A stretch of 64,000 nucleotides of DNA from Flavobacterium sp. Leaf82 (GCF_001422725.1 NZ_LMMA01000012.1:428967-492966); one strand, 5' to 3'; shown: positions 1-9,234, numbered from the stretch's first letter. Notes: a model not told the origin generated them from the letters alone. Numbers and translations are program-made.

Positions 1-2157
1 TCCAGATTTAATGATGACATAAAATCAGATTGGGCAAATTACCTAAAAGGGAAAGTTGATGCTGCAACAGTTTCTTATTTTTTAATTGGGGAAGAAACGC
101 CAATGTATTCTTCTGAGAAAAAAACGGCTCAAAACAAAACCGACATTACTCAGCTTCATGTATTCTTTAAAAATAAAAAAGAGAATCAGACTTCTTTAAA
201 ATGGGGTAAAAAGATTAATCTGAAAGATGCCAAAGTAAAAAGCTTTATTGAGTTTTTATATTTGGCACAAAAAATAGAAACGGTATCTACTAATACTGAT
301 TATTGGAGTTATGATCCTGTTGTGGCCAAAACTTTTAATGATCTAAAAATGATTCAGTCCATAGAGAATGTCTACAATACAACTTCAGATTCGTTCCTGA
401 AAAACAGATATTGGTTTCTTACCGCAAAAGCTTATTTCTATAGTAATAACAAGAAAAAAACAATTGAATTTTTTAATAAAACAGAATCTTCTGTGGCGAA
501 AAATACCTTGTATTATCGCGCACTTTCTTATGTAGCGGGAATCAATTACCAACAGAAAAAATATTCGACTTCAAATTATTTATACGCTCAGGTATTCGAT
601 AAATGTCCTGAACTAAGAATTGTAACGGCTTATAGTTTTCATCCGCAAAATGAATCCGATTGGAATAAGTCTTTGGCAATGGCCAAAAACAACAAAGAAA
701 AAGCGGCACTTTGGGCAGTTCACGGTTATTATAAAGATGAAACCCAGGCAATAGGTAAAATTTATGAATTAGATCCTAAAAGCGAACACCTCAATTATTT
801 ATTGACCAGATTGGTGAATAATCAGGAGCAGAGTATAAATAATTCATTTGAGGTAAAAACAAATACAGATGATTATAGTTCGCCGTCTGTTAAGCAGACT
901 ATTGTTGAAAACAGAGAAGCAAACAAGATCAAAATGAATGCGAAAGCATTTGATTTAGTCGCTAAAATTGCTGCTTCAGGAAACACAGAGAAACCTTATT
1001 TATGGGATATTTCATTGGGATATTTGCAAACTCTAAAAGGAGATTATGCTGCTGCAGATACTAATTTGAATAAAGCAGAAAAAACAATGCCTAAAACCGA
1101 ATTGGCAAATTACCAATTGCGATTGCTGCGTTTTATAAATAATATGAGTAAAATTGATAAGCTTACAGATAAAAACGAAAAAACAATCCTGGCAGATTTG
1201 AATTGGTTGTATAACGAACTTCCCAAAACATATAAAGGGGAGGAATTCCGTTATCAAAATGCGGCGCAATGGAGCAAGAATTATTTGGCTACCTTATATA
1301 GAGCAAAGCAAAATCCGGTAATGGTAGAATTATTTGGCGGAGACTCTCATTCTAATTTGTATTATTGGGGTGGAGGAAATGCTTTTTATGATAACGAAAA
1401 GAATTTGTTAGACATGAAATCATTTTTGGCTAAGCCAAATAAAACCGAAATTGAGAAAATTGGAGTTGGAATTTATTACCTGAAATTAAAGGATATAAAT
1501 AGTTTCCAGGCGGTTCAGGCAACATTCAAAAATAAAATTCCCGAAGCAATTGCTTTTATTCAGCAAACAGACTCAGTTCAATACTATACTTTTTTAGGAA
1601 ATCCGTTTAACGGGAATATAAAAGATTGTCACGATTGCGATCACGAAGCGTATCAAAAAAAGAAATATACGCAAATTGATTTCTTAAATACGATAAAATC
1701 AATGCAGGATAAACTCGCCCAGAAAGAAGATGTTTATACCAATAGTTTATTGTTAGGAAATGCTTTTTATAATATTACTCATTTTGGTAACGGAAGAACT
1801 TTCTATGAAACCACTATTGTAGGTTACGGTTCAAACCCGTATTCATTTAGGGATTCGATGAAAAAGATGATTACCAATTGCGATGTTCCTAAAATGTATT
1901 ATCAAAAAGCATTTGAAGCTGCGACTACAAAAGAGCAAAAAGCAAAATGTATTTATATGTTGGCAAAATGTGAGCGTAACGAATATTATAATAATAAGTA
2001 TAATAACCTGAAAAATTGGTGGGAAGCAAACGACGATAAAATTAATTTTATTGCCTGGAATAGTTTTAAAACCTTAAAAAAGGAATATTCGGATACTAAA
2101 TATTATCAGGACGTGATTGCTGAGTGTGGTTACTTTAGTACATATCTTAATCAATAA
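1..2157 (+). CDS. TPR-like hypothetical protein, 5' end outside window
   Basis: The reading frame is open from base 1, so the start codon lies upstream; 718 residues are visible. The first ATG in the window (103) is internal. I do not recognise a named family. The sequence is rich in aromatic and helical segments of TPR type, for example the stretches around bases 520-620, 1000-1100 and 1890-1980, where Y/A/G spacing resembles tetratricopeptide helices (YYQKAFEAATTKEQKAKC). A pair of cysteines with histidine (CHDCDHEAYQ, near base 1627) could bind a metal or form a disulfide. It may be a cell-envelope protein, but the N-terminus that would show a signal peptide is missing. It ends 12 bases before the methylmalonyl-CoA epimerase gene, so the two may be co-transcribed. 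Confidence 0.75.
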   Translation, partial: SRFNDDIKSDWANYLKGKVDAATVSYFLIGEETPMYSSEKKTAQNKTDITQLHVFFKNKKENQTSLKWGKKINLKDAKVKSFIEFLYLAQKIETVSTNTDYWSYDPVVAKTFNDLKMIQSIENVYNTTSDSFLKNRYWFLTAKAYFYSNNKKKTIEFFNKTESSVAKNTLYYRALSYVAGINYQQKKYSTSNYLYAQVFDKCPELRIVTAYSFHPQNESDWNKSLAMAKNNKEKAALWAVHGYYKDETQAIGKIYELDPKSEHLNYLLTRLVNNQEQSINNSFEVKTNTDDYSSPSVKQTIVENREANKIKMNAKAFDLVAKIAASGNTEKPYLWDISLGYLQTLKGDYAAADTNLNKAEKTMPKTELANYQLRLLRFINNMSKIDKLTDKNEKTILADLNWLYNELPKTYKGEEFRYQNAAQWSKNYLATLYRAKQNPVMVELFGGDSHSNLYYWGGGNAFYDNEKNLLDMKSFLAKPNKTEIEKIGVGIYYLKLKDINSFQAVQATFKNKIPEAIAFIQQTDSVQYYTFLGNPFNGNIKDCHDCDHEAYQKKKYTQIDFLNTIKSMQDKLAQKEDVYTNSLLLGNAFYNITHFGNGRTFYETTIVGYGSNPYSFRDSMKKMITNCDVPKMYYQKAFEAATTKEQKAKCIYMLAKCERNEYYNNKYNNLKNWWEANDDKINFIAWNSFKTLKKEYSDTKYYQDVIAECGYFSTYLNQ

Positions 2158-2169
2158 ACCAGAATTAGA

Positions 2170-2574
2170 ATGGTAAATAAAATAGAACATATCGGAATTG
2201 CGGTTAAAAACATGGAAGATGCCAATGTCTTGTTCGAAAAATTATTAGGAGTTCCGTCCTATAAAGAAGAAGCGGTTGAGAGCGAAGGGGTTTTGACTTC
2301 ATTTTTTCAAACCGGAACCAATAAAATTGAACTTTTGATGGCAACAAATCCAGAAAGTCCAATTGCGAAGTTTTTAGAGAAAAAAGGCGAGGGAATTCAT
2401 CATATCGCTTTTGATGTCGAAGATATTCATGCCGAAATTGCCCGCCTGAAAAATGAAGGTTTTGTGTTGATTAATGAAGTTCCAAAGAAAGGAGCAGATA
2501 ATAAATGGGTTGTTTTCCTGCATCCAAAAAATACAAATGGCGTTTTGGTCGAGCTTTGTCAGGAAATTAAATAA
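2170..2574 (+). CDS. mce: methylmalonyl-CoA epimerase
   Basis: This 134-residue protein has the glyoxalase/bleomycin-resistance (VOC) fold of methylmalonyl-CoA epimerase, which interconverts the D and L isomers of methylmalonyl-CoA in propionyl-CoA/succinyl-CoA metabolism. Expected metal ligands are visible: His7 in KIEHIGIAVKN, His77/His78 in EGIHHIAFDVEDI and Glu128 in VLVELCQ. The length is normal for the family. The start follows the preceding stop by 12 bases. No methylmalonyl-CoA mutase gene is in the window, so its pathway partners must lie elsewhere. Confidence 0.93.
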   Translation: MVNKIEHIGIAVKNMEDANVLFEKLLGVPSYKEEAVESEGVLTSFFQTGTNKIELLMATNPESPIAKFLEKKGEGIHHIAFDVEDIHAEIARLKNEGFVLINEVPKKGADNKWVVFLHPKNTNGVLVELCQEIK

Positions 2575-2718
2575 AAAATGTGTTTCGACTTTTGAAATAA
2601 GATGTTGAAAATCAATTATCTTTAAAAAAGGCTGACAATTATTTAAAATTAAATAGAAATCATATCCCAAAATATTTGGAGTGAATGAAAAATAGTAGTA
2701 ATATTGCATCCTCAAACC

Positions 2719-2792
2719 GGTCCTATAGCTCAGCTGGTTAGAGCACCTGACTCATAATCAGGTGGTCCCTGGTTCGAGCCCAGGTGGGACCA
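2719..2792 (+). tRNA. tRNA with CAT anticodon (elongator Met or Ile2)
   Basis: The 74-nt gene folds as a full cloverleaf. Acceptor strands are GGTCCTA and TGGGACC, the D arm is AGCTCAGCTGGTTAGAGC, and the anticodon stem CCTGA/TCAGG encloses loop CTCATAA, giving anticodon CAT. The T loop is TTCGAGC and the discriminator is A; CCA is not encoded. CAT tRNAs can be elongator Met or the lysidine-modified Ile(AUA) type. The acceptor pairs do not decide it by eye. An initiator is unlikely because base pair 1-72 is a normal G-C. Confidence 0.95.
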
Positions 2793-2803
2793 CAGTTTAA
2801 ATC

Positions 2804-2833
2804 AAGCCTTTACAGCAATGTAAAGGCTTTTTT
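2804..2833 (+). terminator. intrinsic terminator after the tRNA
   Basis: The arms AAGCCTTTAC and GTAAAGGCTT pair perfectly around a six-base loop, followed by a T run. It sits 11 bases after the tRNA. Confidence 0.85.
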
Positions 2834-3231
2834 ATTTCATTCTATTTTTTGGTTTTATTCAATTATTTGTGAGAATCAGCAAAGCTTTATTGGCTCGTTT
2901 GTTTTTATTGGGTTATGAAAATGTAAAAATTAATGATCAGCTATATTTTGATAGAGGAGGAATAATTTTTTTTGAGTAAATTCGTTATTACAAAATCCAA
3001 ATCTTAAATTTATACGTAAATGATTTTAAAATAAATTGATTTTTGGGTTTATTTCTTACGACAAAAAAGAAAGAGTACTTTTATTAAGTTTTTTTGATTT
3101 AAATCTTGTGTTTTTGCAAAAAACTTATACATTTGTCGGATAATTAAGTGTAAGACCCTGTTTTTGTGCGAATTATATTAAAATAAATAAATTTAGCAAC
3201 CTACCTTGCTGTCTAGCAGCATGTTAAAATT
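2834..3231 (+). other. AT-rich non-coding stretch and leader of the next gene
   Basis: There is no convincing gene in these 398 bases. A 36-codon frame (2869-2979, GTG start) has no recognisable features. The promoter at 3106-3135 leaves about 90 bases of untranslated leader before the small secreted protein gene. The leader contains a small hairpin, TGCTG with CAGCA near 3207-3220, shortly before the start codon. Confidence 0.5.
3106..3135 (+). promoter_or_regulatory. Bacteroidota-type promoter
   Basis: TTG at 3106-3108 is separated by 19 bases from TACATTTG at 3128-3135. This matches the TTG-N(17-23)-TAnnTTTG pattern of the Bacteroidota primary sigma factor. It would drive the small secreted protein gene at 3232. 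Confidence 0.65.
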
Positions 3232-3450
3232 ATGAAGATAAAGACTATTTTTTTTGCGTTGTTTCTTACTTTGATTAGTATGTCGGTTTTTGCTGCTGAA
3301 CCACCTGTTCCAATGAAACCTATGGGTGTTCCTGTAAATCCGCCAACTAGTGATATAAATCAAGATATACTATTATTATTGATGTCTGCCTTATTGCTAG
3401 GAATGTACACGGTATATAATCATAATTTAAAAAGAAAAGCTTCAATATAA
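3232..3450 (+). CDS. small secreted or membrane protein, proline-rich middle
   Basis: This 72-residue protein has a clear signal peptide (MKIKTIFFALFLTLISMSVF, then AAEPP), a proline-rich segment of about 20 residues (PPVPMKPMGVPVNPP), a hydrophobic helix (about residues 47-60, ILLLLMSALLLGMYTVY) and a short basic tail (KRKAS). The layout, a cleaved export signal with a C-terminal membrane helix and cationic tail, is common among small Flavobacteriaceae proteins of unknown role. It is a single-gene unit with its own promoter and a terminator that overlaps its last codons. I cannot assign a function. Confidence 0.75.
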   Translation: MKIKTIFFALFLTLISMSVFAAEPPVPMKPMGVPVNPPTSDINQDILLLLMSALLLGMYTVYNHNLKRKASI

Positions 3451-3467
3451 ATTGAAGCTTTTCTTTT
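3432..3467. terminator. bidirectional terminator overlapping the CDS end
   Basis: A perfect 15-bp stem (3432-3446 with 3451-3465) has the stop codon TAA in its 4-base loop. It is A-rich on the left and T-rich on the right, so it can serve both the small protein gene and the convergent ribE. Confidence 0.8.
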
Positions 3468-3486
3468 GTAAAACACTTTTTGAGTT

Positions 3487-4077
3487 TTATTTGTTAATCG
3501 AATAAAGTCTTGAAATGTATTTACCCACAACATCAAATTCTAAGTTTATTTTTGTTCCAACTTCAAAATTTTTGAAATTCGTATTCTCAAAAGTATACGG
3601 AATAATCGAAACGCTAAATTCATTTGTTTTAGAATTAACAACAGTTAGACTAACTCCATTAACTGTTATCGAGCCTTTTTCGATAGTAATATTGCTGAGG
3701 TTTGGATCGTATTCAAAAGTATAATTCCAGCTTCCGTTTGCTTCTTCAATCTTAATACAAGTTCCTGTTTGGTCTACGTGACCCTGAACGATATGTCCGT
3801 CGAGGCGATCGCCAAGTTTCATTCCTCTTTCAAGGTTTACAATATCGCCAACTTTCCAGTCGCCTATATTTGTTTTTAAAATCGTTTCGTCTATAGCGGT
3901 TACGGTATAAAAAGAATCTTTTATTGCGACAACTGTTAAGCATATTCCGTTATGCGAAACGCTTTGATCTATTTTTAATTCATTTGTAAAAGAAGAATCT
4001 ACTGTAATATGCAGATTGCTTTGATCTTTTTGTATTTCGTGAATCCTTCCAAGGGTTTCTATAATTCCTGTAAACAT
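3487..4077 (-). CDS. ribE: riboflavin synthase, alpha chain
   Basis: The enzyme converts two molecules of 6,7-dimethyl-8-ribityllumazine into riboflavin and a pyrimidine by-product. The 196-residue protein begins with the family signature MFTGIIETLGRI and has the two lumazine-binding repeats. Repeat 1 carries NGICLTVV and the second repeat carries NGVSLTVV, with the conserved linker MKLGDRLDGHIVQGHVDQTG between them. The length is typical. It stands alone, divergent from pdxA with a 57-base gap that must hold both promoters. No other riboflavin genes are nearby. Confidence 0.96.
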   Translation of the reverse strand: MFTGIIETLGRIHEIQKDQSNLHITVDSSFTNELKIDQSVSHNGICLTVVAIKDSFYTVTAIDETILKTNIGDWKVGDIVNLERGMKLGDRLDGHIVQGHVDQTGTCIKIEEANGSWNYTFEYDPNLSNITIEKGSITVNGVSLTVVNSKTNEFSVSIIPYTFENTNFKNFEVGTKINLEFDVVGKYISRLYSINK

Positions 4078-4093
4078 TGTTGTTTTATTTTAC

Positions 4094-4101
4094 TAAATTT
4101 G
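4094..4101 (+). promoter_or_regulatory. -7 box upstream of pdxA
   Basis: TAAATTTG matches TAnnTTTG exactly, 33 bases before the pdxA start. The nearest TTG triplets are closer than the usual 17-23 bases, so the -33 element is weak. Confidence 0.45.
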
Positions 4102-4134
4102 CACATCAAAATTAGTAATAAATAACCTGAGCTC

Positions 4135-5184
4135 ATGAATAAAAAAGCAGAAAATATAATTGTTGGAATTTCAATTGGAGATTTAAACGGTATTGGAAGC
4201 GAAGTTATATTAAAAACATTCGAAGATTCTCGTATGTTAGAAATGTGTACACCGGTTATTTTTGCAAATGCCAAAATACTATCTTTTGTCAAAAAAAGCT
4301 TTACTTCTACAATTCAATTTCATGGAGTTGATAAATTAGATCAGGTTGTACCCGGAAAAGTAAATGTTTATAATCTCTGGAAAGAAGGTGTTGATATTAA
4401 TTTAGGCACAAACGATGAGAAGATTGGAGAATATGCCATAAAATCATTTGTTGCAGCAACCAAAGCCTTAAAAGAAGATTTAATCGATATTTTGATTACG
4501 GCTCCAATTAACAAATATAATATTCAGTCTGAAGATTTTAAATTTCCCGGACATACTGATTATTTAGATCAGGAATTAGAAGGAAATGCACTAATGATGA
4601 TGGTGCAGGATAATTTGAGAGTTGGTTTATTGACAGATCATGTTCCTTTAAGTGAAGTTTCTTCACATTTGACGGAAGAATTGATTATAAGAAAAATCGA
4701 AACTATTAGAAAATCTTTAATTCAGGATTTTAGTATCGTGAGACCAAAAATTGCTGTGTTAGGATTAAATCCGCATGCTGGAGATGGCGGCGTAATAGGA
4801 AAAGAAGATGATTTAGTTTTAAAGCCTGCTTTAAAGAAAATATTCGATGCCGGAACGATGGTTTTTGGTCCTTTTCCTGCAGATGGATTTTTTGGAAGCG
4901 GTCAATATGAAAAATATGATGCCATTGTAGCAACTTATCACGATCAGGGATTAATTCCTTTTAAGACATTGTCTTTTGGTAAAGGAGTTAATTATACAGC
5001 AGGTCTAAATAAGATCAGAACATCGCCGGATCACGGTACAGCATATGATATTGCTGGAAAAGACATGGCAGATTTTAATTCATTTAAGGAGGCAGTTTAT
5101 CTTGCGATAGACATTTTTCACTCTCGTAATCAGTATGAGGAGATTAGTAAAAAACCTCTTAAAATAAAAGAAAAACAGTTATAA
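4135..5184 (+). CDS. pdxA: 4-hydroxythreonine-4-phosphate dehydrogenase
   Basis: PdxA oxidises 4-phosphooxy-L-threonine in the DXP-dependent route to pyridoxal phosphate. The 349-residue protein shows the family order: ISIGDLNGIGSEVILKT at the N-terminus, the metal and substrate motif PGHTDYLDQEL, GLNPHAGDGGVIGKED, the second metal site YHDQGLIPFK, and the C-terminal RTSPDHGTAYDIAGK. These histidines and aspartates are the known divalent-metal ligands of PdxA. Length is slightly above the usual 330 because of a short C-terminal extension. It is co-directional with the DUF177 gene but is separated from it by 106 bases containing a separate -7 box. Confidence 0.96.
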   Translation: MNKKAENIIVGISIGDLNGIGSEVILKTFEDSRMLEMCTPVIFANAKILSFVKKSFTSTIQFHGVDKLDQVVPGKVNVYNLWKEGVDINLGTNDEKIGEYAIKSFVAATKALKEDLIDILITAPINKYNIQSEDFKFPGHTDYLDQELEGNALMMMVQDNLRVGLLTDHVPLSEVSSHLTEELIIRKIETIRKSLIQDFSIVRPKIAVLGLNPHAGDGGVIGKEDDLVLKPALKKIFDAGTMVFGPFPADGFFGSGQYEKYDAIVATYHDQGLIPFKTLSFGKGVNYTAGLNKIRTSPDHGTAYDIAGKDMADFNSFKEAVYLAIDIFHSRNQYEEISKKPLKIKEKQL

Positions 5185-5227
5185 ACAAAAAAAGGTGAAT
5201 AAGATTATTAGTTTTATAATAATTTTA

Positions 5228-5235
5228 TATCTTTG
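5228..5235 (+). promoter_or_regulatory. -7 box of the DUF177-rpmF unit
   Basis: TATCTTTG matches TAnnTTTG, about 55 bases before the DUF177 start codon. No good TTG element is seen at the expected spacing. Confidence 0.45.
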
Positions 5236-5290
5236 CACCCCAATTCAGGTATCTGATTTTTAGATTTGGGTTGGAGAAATTGATGTTGAA

Positions 5291-5842
5291 ATGAGCAAAA
5301 CAAAAGAATTTTTAATTCCTTTCATAGGGTTAAAGCTAGGAAAACACCATTTTGAGTATCAAATAAGTAACGCGTTCTTTGAGAACTTTGATTACGATGA
5401 ATTTCAAAATTCAGATATCAAAGTAGGTTTAGTTTTAGATAAGAAAAGCAACATGTTAGAGTTGGAATTCAAACACAAAGGTTTCGTAAATGTACCTTGT
5501 GATCTGACAGGCGAAGAGTTTGATCTTCCTATAAAAGGGAAAATGAAATTGATTGTTCGCTTTGGAGATGAATTCAATAACGATAACGAAGAGTTGTTGA
5601 TCCTGCCGCACGGAGAGCATGAAATAGATGTAGCACAATACATTTATGAAATGATTGCACTATCAGTACCGCTAAAACGAGTTCATCCAGGAGTAAAAGA
5701 CGGAAGTTTGCAAACTGAAGCTTTGAAAAAATTAAATGAACTTACCGTAAAAGAAGTCAAAGAAGAGAAAGAAGAGAATAAACAAGAAGAAGATATTGAC
5801 CCGCGTTGGGAAAAATTAAAGAAACTATTAACGGATAAATAA
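5291..5842 (+). CDS. DUF177 (YceD) family protein
   Basis: This 183-residue protein belongs to the DUF177/YceD group, recognised by its position directly before rpmF and by the central pattern LVRFGDEF...NNDNEELLILPHGEHEIDVAQYIYEMIALSVPLKRVHPG. YceD homologues have been linked to 23S rRNA and ribosome assembly, but the biochemical role is unsettled. The C-terminal 30 residues are highly charged (KEVKEEKEENKQEEDIDP) and probably unstructured. The rpmF start follows 9 bases after its stop, the conserved DUF177-rpmF pairing. Cytoplasmic, with no signal peptide. Confidence 0.88.
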   Translation: MSKTKEFLIPFIGLKLGKHHFEYQISNAFFENFDYDEFQNSDIKVGLVLDKKSNMLELEFKHKGFVNVPCDLTGEEFDLPIKGKMKLIVRFGDEFNNDNEELLILPHGEHEIDVAQYIYEMIALSVPLKRVHPGVKDGSLQTEALKKLNELTVKEVKEEKEENKQEEDIDPRWEKLKKLLTDK

Positions 5843-5851
5843 TATAGTAAA

Positions 5852-6046
5852 ATGGCACATCCTAAGAGAAAAATCTCGAAAACAAGAAGAGATAAGAGAA
5901 GAACACATTATAAAGCTACTGTAGCTCAAATCGCTACATGTCCTATTACTGGAGAAGCACATTTATACCACAGAGCTTACTGGCATGAAGGTAAAATGTA
6001 TTACAGAGGGCAAGTTGTTATCGATAAATCTGTAGCGGTTGCTTAA
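5852..6046 (+). CDS. rpmF: 50S ribosomal protein L32
   Basis: The 64-residue basic protein begins [20 protein letters not shown], the L32 signature. The expected zinc-ribbon cysteines are largely absent: only one is seen, in [17 protein letters not shown], so this is a zinc-free (C-minus) type L32. That makes synthesis of this ribosomal protein independent of zinc supply. It is followed 24 bases later by a strong terminator, so L32 may be produced partly apart from fabH. Confidence 0.96.
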   Translation: MAHPKRKISKTRRDKRRTHYKATVAQIATCPITGEAHLYHRAYWHEGKMYYRGQVVIDKSVAVA

Positions 6047-6069
6047 TACGTTTTTGTAAATGATACTAG

Positions 6070-6096
6070 AACTCTCACATAGTGAGAGTTTTTTTT
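6070..6096 (+). terminator. intrinsic terminator after rpmF
   Basis: AACTCTCAC pairs with GTGAGAGTT around a three-base loop, followed by a run of T. It separates rpmF from fabH and may attenuate rather than stop read-through. Confidence 0.85.
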
Positions 6097-6219
6097 GTTG
6101 GTTATAATTTTCTGTTTTTAAGAAAATGCATACAAATTCATTTCGTTTTTTTTTGTAATTTTCAAGTCTTTTAAAAATTTTTCAGATATGCCGTATCTGA
6201 AACGAAATAATAGAATATA

Positions 6220-7218
6220 ATGAATACAATCACAGCCGCAATTACCGCTGTTGGAGCTTATGTTCCTGACTTCGTTCTTTCGAACAAAGTATTAGAAACA
6301 ATGGTCGATACCAATGACGAATGGATTACTACTCGTACTGGAATTAAAGAGAGAAGGATTCTAAAAGATGCTGATAAAGGAACGTCGTTTCTTGCTATAA
6401 AAGCAGCACAAGATTTAATTGCGAAAGCAAATATTGATCCCTTAGAGATTGATATGATTATAATGGCAACAGCTACAGCAGATATGCCGGTAGCCTCTAC
6501 AGGAGTTTATGTTGCTACAGAAATTGGAGCTACAAATGCATTTGCTTATGATTTGCAAGCCGCATGCTCAAGTTTTTTATACGGAATGTCAACTGCTGCA
6601 GCTTATGTGCAGTCAGGGCGATACAAAAAAGTACTGTTAATTGGTGCAGATAAAATGTCATCGATTGTAGATTATAAAGACAGAGCAACTTGTATTATTT
6701 TTGGAGATGGAGCGGGTGCCGTTTTATTCGAACCAAATTATGAAGGCTTAGGCTTACAAGATGAATACTTACGAAGCGATGGTGTAGGACGCGATTTTCT
6801 TAAAATTCCTGCCGGAGGTTCTCTAATACCAACTACTTTAGAAACCGTTCAAAACAATCAACATAATATTATTCAGGACGGTAAAACCGTTTTTAAATAT
6901 GCTGTAACTAATATGGCTGATGCTAGTGAATTGATTTTGAAAAGAAACAATTTAACTAACGAAGATGTTAATTGGTTGGTGCCACATCAGGCAAACAAAC
7001 GTATTATAGATGCTACTGCAAGCAGAATGAATCTTGAAGAATCAAAAGTATTAATGAATATCGAAAGATATGGTAATACAACTTCAGCTACATTGCCATT
7101 AGTATTAAGCGATTTTGAGCACCAGTTCAAAAAAGGAGATAATATTATTTTTGCCGCTTTTGGTGGTGGATTCACTTGGGGATCTATTTACCTAAAATGG
7201 GCTTACGATAAGAAATAA
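6220..7218 (+). CDS. fabH: beta-ketoacyl-ACP synthase III
   Basis: FabH condenses acetyl-CoA or a branched acyl-CoA with malonyl-ACP to start fatty-acid synthesis. The 332-residue protein has the catalytic triad in the right order: Cys116 in DLQAACSSFLYG, His256 in WLVPHQANKRI and Asn286 in IERYGNTTSA. The glycine-rich end FAAFGGGFTWGSIYLKW is also standard. It lies 23 bases upstream of accB and leads the fabH-accB-accC unit. In Bacteroidota, FabH commonly accepts branched primers that give iso-fatty acids; that preference cannot be read directly here. Confidence 0.97.
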   Translation: MNTITAAITAVGAYVPDFVLSNKVLETMVDTNDEWITTRTGIKERRILKDADKGTSFLAIKAAQDLIAKANIDPLEIDMIIMATATADMPVASTGVYVATEIGATNAFAYDLQAACSSFLYGMSTAAAYVQSGRYKKVLLIGADKMSSIVDYKDRATCIIFGDGAGAVLFEPNYEGLGLQDEYLRSDGVGRDFLKIPAGGSLIPTTLETVQNNQHNIIQDGKTVFKYAVTNMADASELILKRNNLTNEDVNWLVPHQANKRIIDATASRMNLEESKVLMNIERYGNTTSATLPLVLSDFEHQFKKGDNIIFAAFGGGFTWGSIYLKWAYDKK

Positions 7219-7241
7219 ATTAAAACTAAAAACAAATCATT

Positions 7242-7727
7242 ATGGATTTAAAAGAAATTCAAAACCTAATCAAATTTGTAGCAAATTCGGGAGTTGCAGA
7301 GGTAAAGTTAGAAATGGATGATGTAAAAATCACTATCAGAACAACTTTAGAAGGAAATGTAACTGAGACTACTTATGTACAACAATTGCCTGCTCAGGCG
7401 CAATTGCCACAAGCAGTTGCTCCACAACAAGCTCCAGCTGTTGTAAACGTAACTAGCGAAGCATCTGTTCAAGCAGAAGATTCTAAATTCATTACTATTA
7501 AATCTCCAATCATTGGAACTTTTTATAGAAAACCATCTCCGGATAAACCAGTATTTACTGAAGTTGGAAGTACTATTTCTAAAGGTGATGTTCTTTGTGT
7601 AATTGAAGCAATGAAATTATTTAATGAAATCGAATCAGAAGTTTCAGGTAAAATTGTAAAAATTCTTGTTGACGATATGTCTCCTGTAGAATTTGACCAA
7701 CCTTTATTCTTAGTTGATCCATCATAA
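7242..7727 (+). CDS. accB: biotin carboxyl carrier protein of acetyl-CoA carboxylase
   Basis: AccB carries the biotin that shuttles carboxyl groups from biotin carboxylase to the carboxyltransferase. The 161-residue protein has an N-terminal helical domain (about 1-40), a Pro/Ala/Gln-rich flexible linker (about 48-78) and a C-terminal biotinyl domain. The biotin-accepting Lys125 sits in the expected [12 protein letters not shown] motif. It is 23 bases after fabH and 105 bases before accC. Confidence 0.97.
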   Translation: MDLKEIQNLIKFVANSGVAEVKLEMDDVKITIRTTLEGNVTETTYVQQLPAQAQLPQAVAPQQAPAVVNVTSEASVQAEDSKFITIKSPIIGTFYRKPSPDKPVFTEVGSTISKGDVLCVIEAMKLFNEIESEVSGKIVKILVDDMSPVEFDQPLFLVDPS

Positions 7728-7730
7728 ATA

Positions 7731-7829
7731 AATTTAGATTTTAGATTTTAGATTTTAGAAGGATTCGCAATAATTGTTAATCGTCTAAAATTATCTAATT
7801 ATCAAATTGTCTAATTATCTAATTAAAAT
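7731..7829. repeat. short TAGATTTTAGATTTTAG tandem repeats between accB and accC
   Basis: The accB-accC gap holds several copies of TAGATTTT followed by related TCTAATTATC units. Similar TCTAAAATCTAAAATC-like filler occurs before lpxH (about 31036-31080), upstream of recJ (about 37548-37575) and upstream of DUF3098 (about 59634-59720). It looks like decayed repeat sequence and is not an obvious promoter. Confidence 0.55.
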
Positions 7830-7832
7830 AAG

Positions 7833-9182
7833 ATGTTTAAAAAAATATTAATTGCGAATAGAGGAGAAATTGCACTTCGTGTAATTCGTACATGTAAAGA
7901 AATGGGGATCAAAACTGTAGCAGTTTACTCTACAGCCGATGCAGAAAGTCTACATGTTAAGTTTGCTGACGAAGCGGTTTGTATTGGTCCTCCTCCAAGT
8001 AACTTATCGTATTTGAAAATGTCAAATATTATTGCCGCTGCAGAAATTACAAATGCAGATGCAATTCATCCAGGTTATGGATTTCTTTCTGAGAATGCTA
8101 AATTCTCAAAAATTTGTCAGGAACACGGAATCAAATTTATTGGTGCCGCTCCTGAAATGATTGATAAAATGGGAGATAAAGCTTCTGCAAAAGCTACAAT
8201 GAAAGCAGCAGGGGTTCCATGTGTACCAGGTTCTGACGGATTATTAGAGTCTTTCGAACAAACACAAAAATTAGCTAAAGAATTTGGTTACCCGGTTATG
8301 CTTAAAGCAACTGCCGGTGGTGGTGGAAAAGGAATGCGTGCCGTTTGGAAAGAAGATGAATTATTGAAAGCATGGGAAAGTGCACGTCAGGAAGCATCTG
8401 CAGCATTTGGAAATGACGGAATGTACATGGAGAAACTTATCGAAGAGCCACGTCATATCGAAATTCAGGTTGTTGGAGATTCATACGGAAAAGCATGTCA
8501 CCTTTCTGAAAGAGATTGTTCTGTACAACGTCGTCACCAAAAACTAACTGAAGAAACACCTTCACCTTTCATGACAGACGAATTGCGTGCTGCAATGGGA
8601 GAAGCTGCTGTAAAAGCTGCGGAATTCATTAAATACGAAGGAGCCGGAACTGTAGAATTTTTAGTGGATAAACACAGAAATTTCTACTTCATGGAAATGA
8701 ATACACGTATTCAGGTAGAGCACCCAATTACGGAACAAGTTATTGATTACGATTTAATTCGTGAGCAAATTATGGTTGCAGCCGGAATTCCAATTTCAGG
8801 CAGAAACTATTTACCGGAACTACACGCTATCGAATGTCGTATTAATGCTGAAGATCCTTATAACGATTTTCGTCCTTCACCAGGAAAAATTACTACACTT
8901 CATATGCCGGGAGGTCACGGAGTTCGTTTAGATACTCACGTTTATTCTGGTTATACAATTCCGCCAAATTACGATTCGATGATTGCTAAGTTAATTACGA
9001 CTGCTCAATCTCGTGAAGAAGCAATTAGCAAAATGCGAAGAGCTTTAGATGAATTCGTAATCGAAGGAGTTAAAACTACAATACCTTTTCATAGACAATT
9101 AATGGATGATCCAAGATATATTGCAGGAGATTATACAACTGCATTTATGGATACATTTAAAATGAAACCTATAGAGGAATAA
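7833..9182 (+). CDS. accC: acetyl-CoA carboxylase, biotin carboxylase subunit
   Basis: AccC uses ATP and bicarbonate to carboxylate biotin on AccB. The 449-residue protein begins [19 protein letters not shown] and contains the ATP-grasp glycine loop ([12 protein letters not shown]), [13 protein letters not shown], the [17 protein letters not shown] segment, the metal and biotin site [17 protein letters not shown], and the ECRINAEDP motif. Length and order are standard. A strong terminator follows, closing the fatty-acid gene cluster. The carboxyltransferase subunits (accA, accD) are not in the window. Confidence 0.97.
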   Translation: MFKKILIANRGEIALRVIRTCKEMGIKTVAVYSTADAESLHVKFADEAVCIGPPPSNLSYLKMSNIIAAAEITNADAIHPGYGFLSENAKFSKICQEHGIKFIGAAPEMIDKMGDKASAKATMKAAGVPCVPGSDGLLESFEQTQKLAKEFGYPVMLKATAGGGGKGMRAVWKEDELLKAWESARQEASAAFGNDGMYMEKLIEEPRHIEIQVVGDSYGKACHLSERDCSVQRRHQKLTEETPSPFMTDELRAAMGEAAVKAAEFIKYEGAGTVEFLVDKHRNFYFMEMNTRIQVEHPITEQVIDYDLIREQIMVAAGIPISGRNYLPELHAIECRINAEDPYNDFRPSPGKITTLHMPGGHGVRLDTHVYSGYTIPPNYDSMIAKLITTAQSREEAISKMRRALDEFVIEGVKTTIPFHRQLMDDPRYIAGDYTTAFMDTFKMKPIEE

Positions 9183-9186
9183 TATA

Positions 9187-9215
9187 AAGGCTGTCAATTT
9201 TGACAGCCTTTTTTT
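9187..9215 (+). terminator. intrinsic terminator after accC
   Basis: AAGGCTGTCAA pairs with TTGACAGCCTT and a T tract follows, five bases after the accC stop. Confidence 0.88.
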
Positions 9216-9234
9216 ATTTACAAAATTATATATC

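Noticed and set aside
2869..2979. 36-codon frame with GTG start after the tRNA
   Set aside because: It has no signal, motif or context; it may be chance or a gene remnant.
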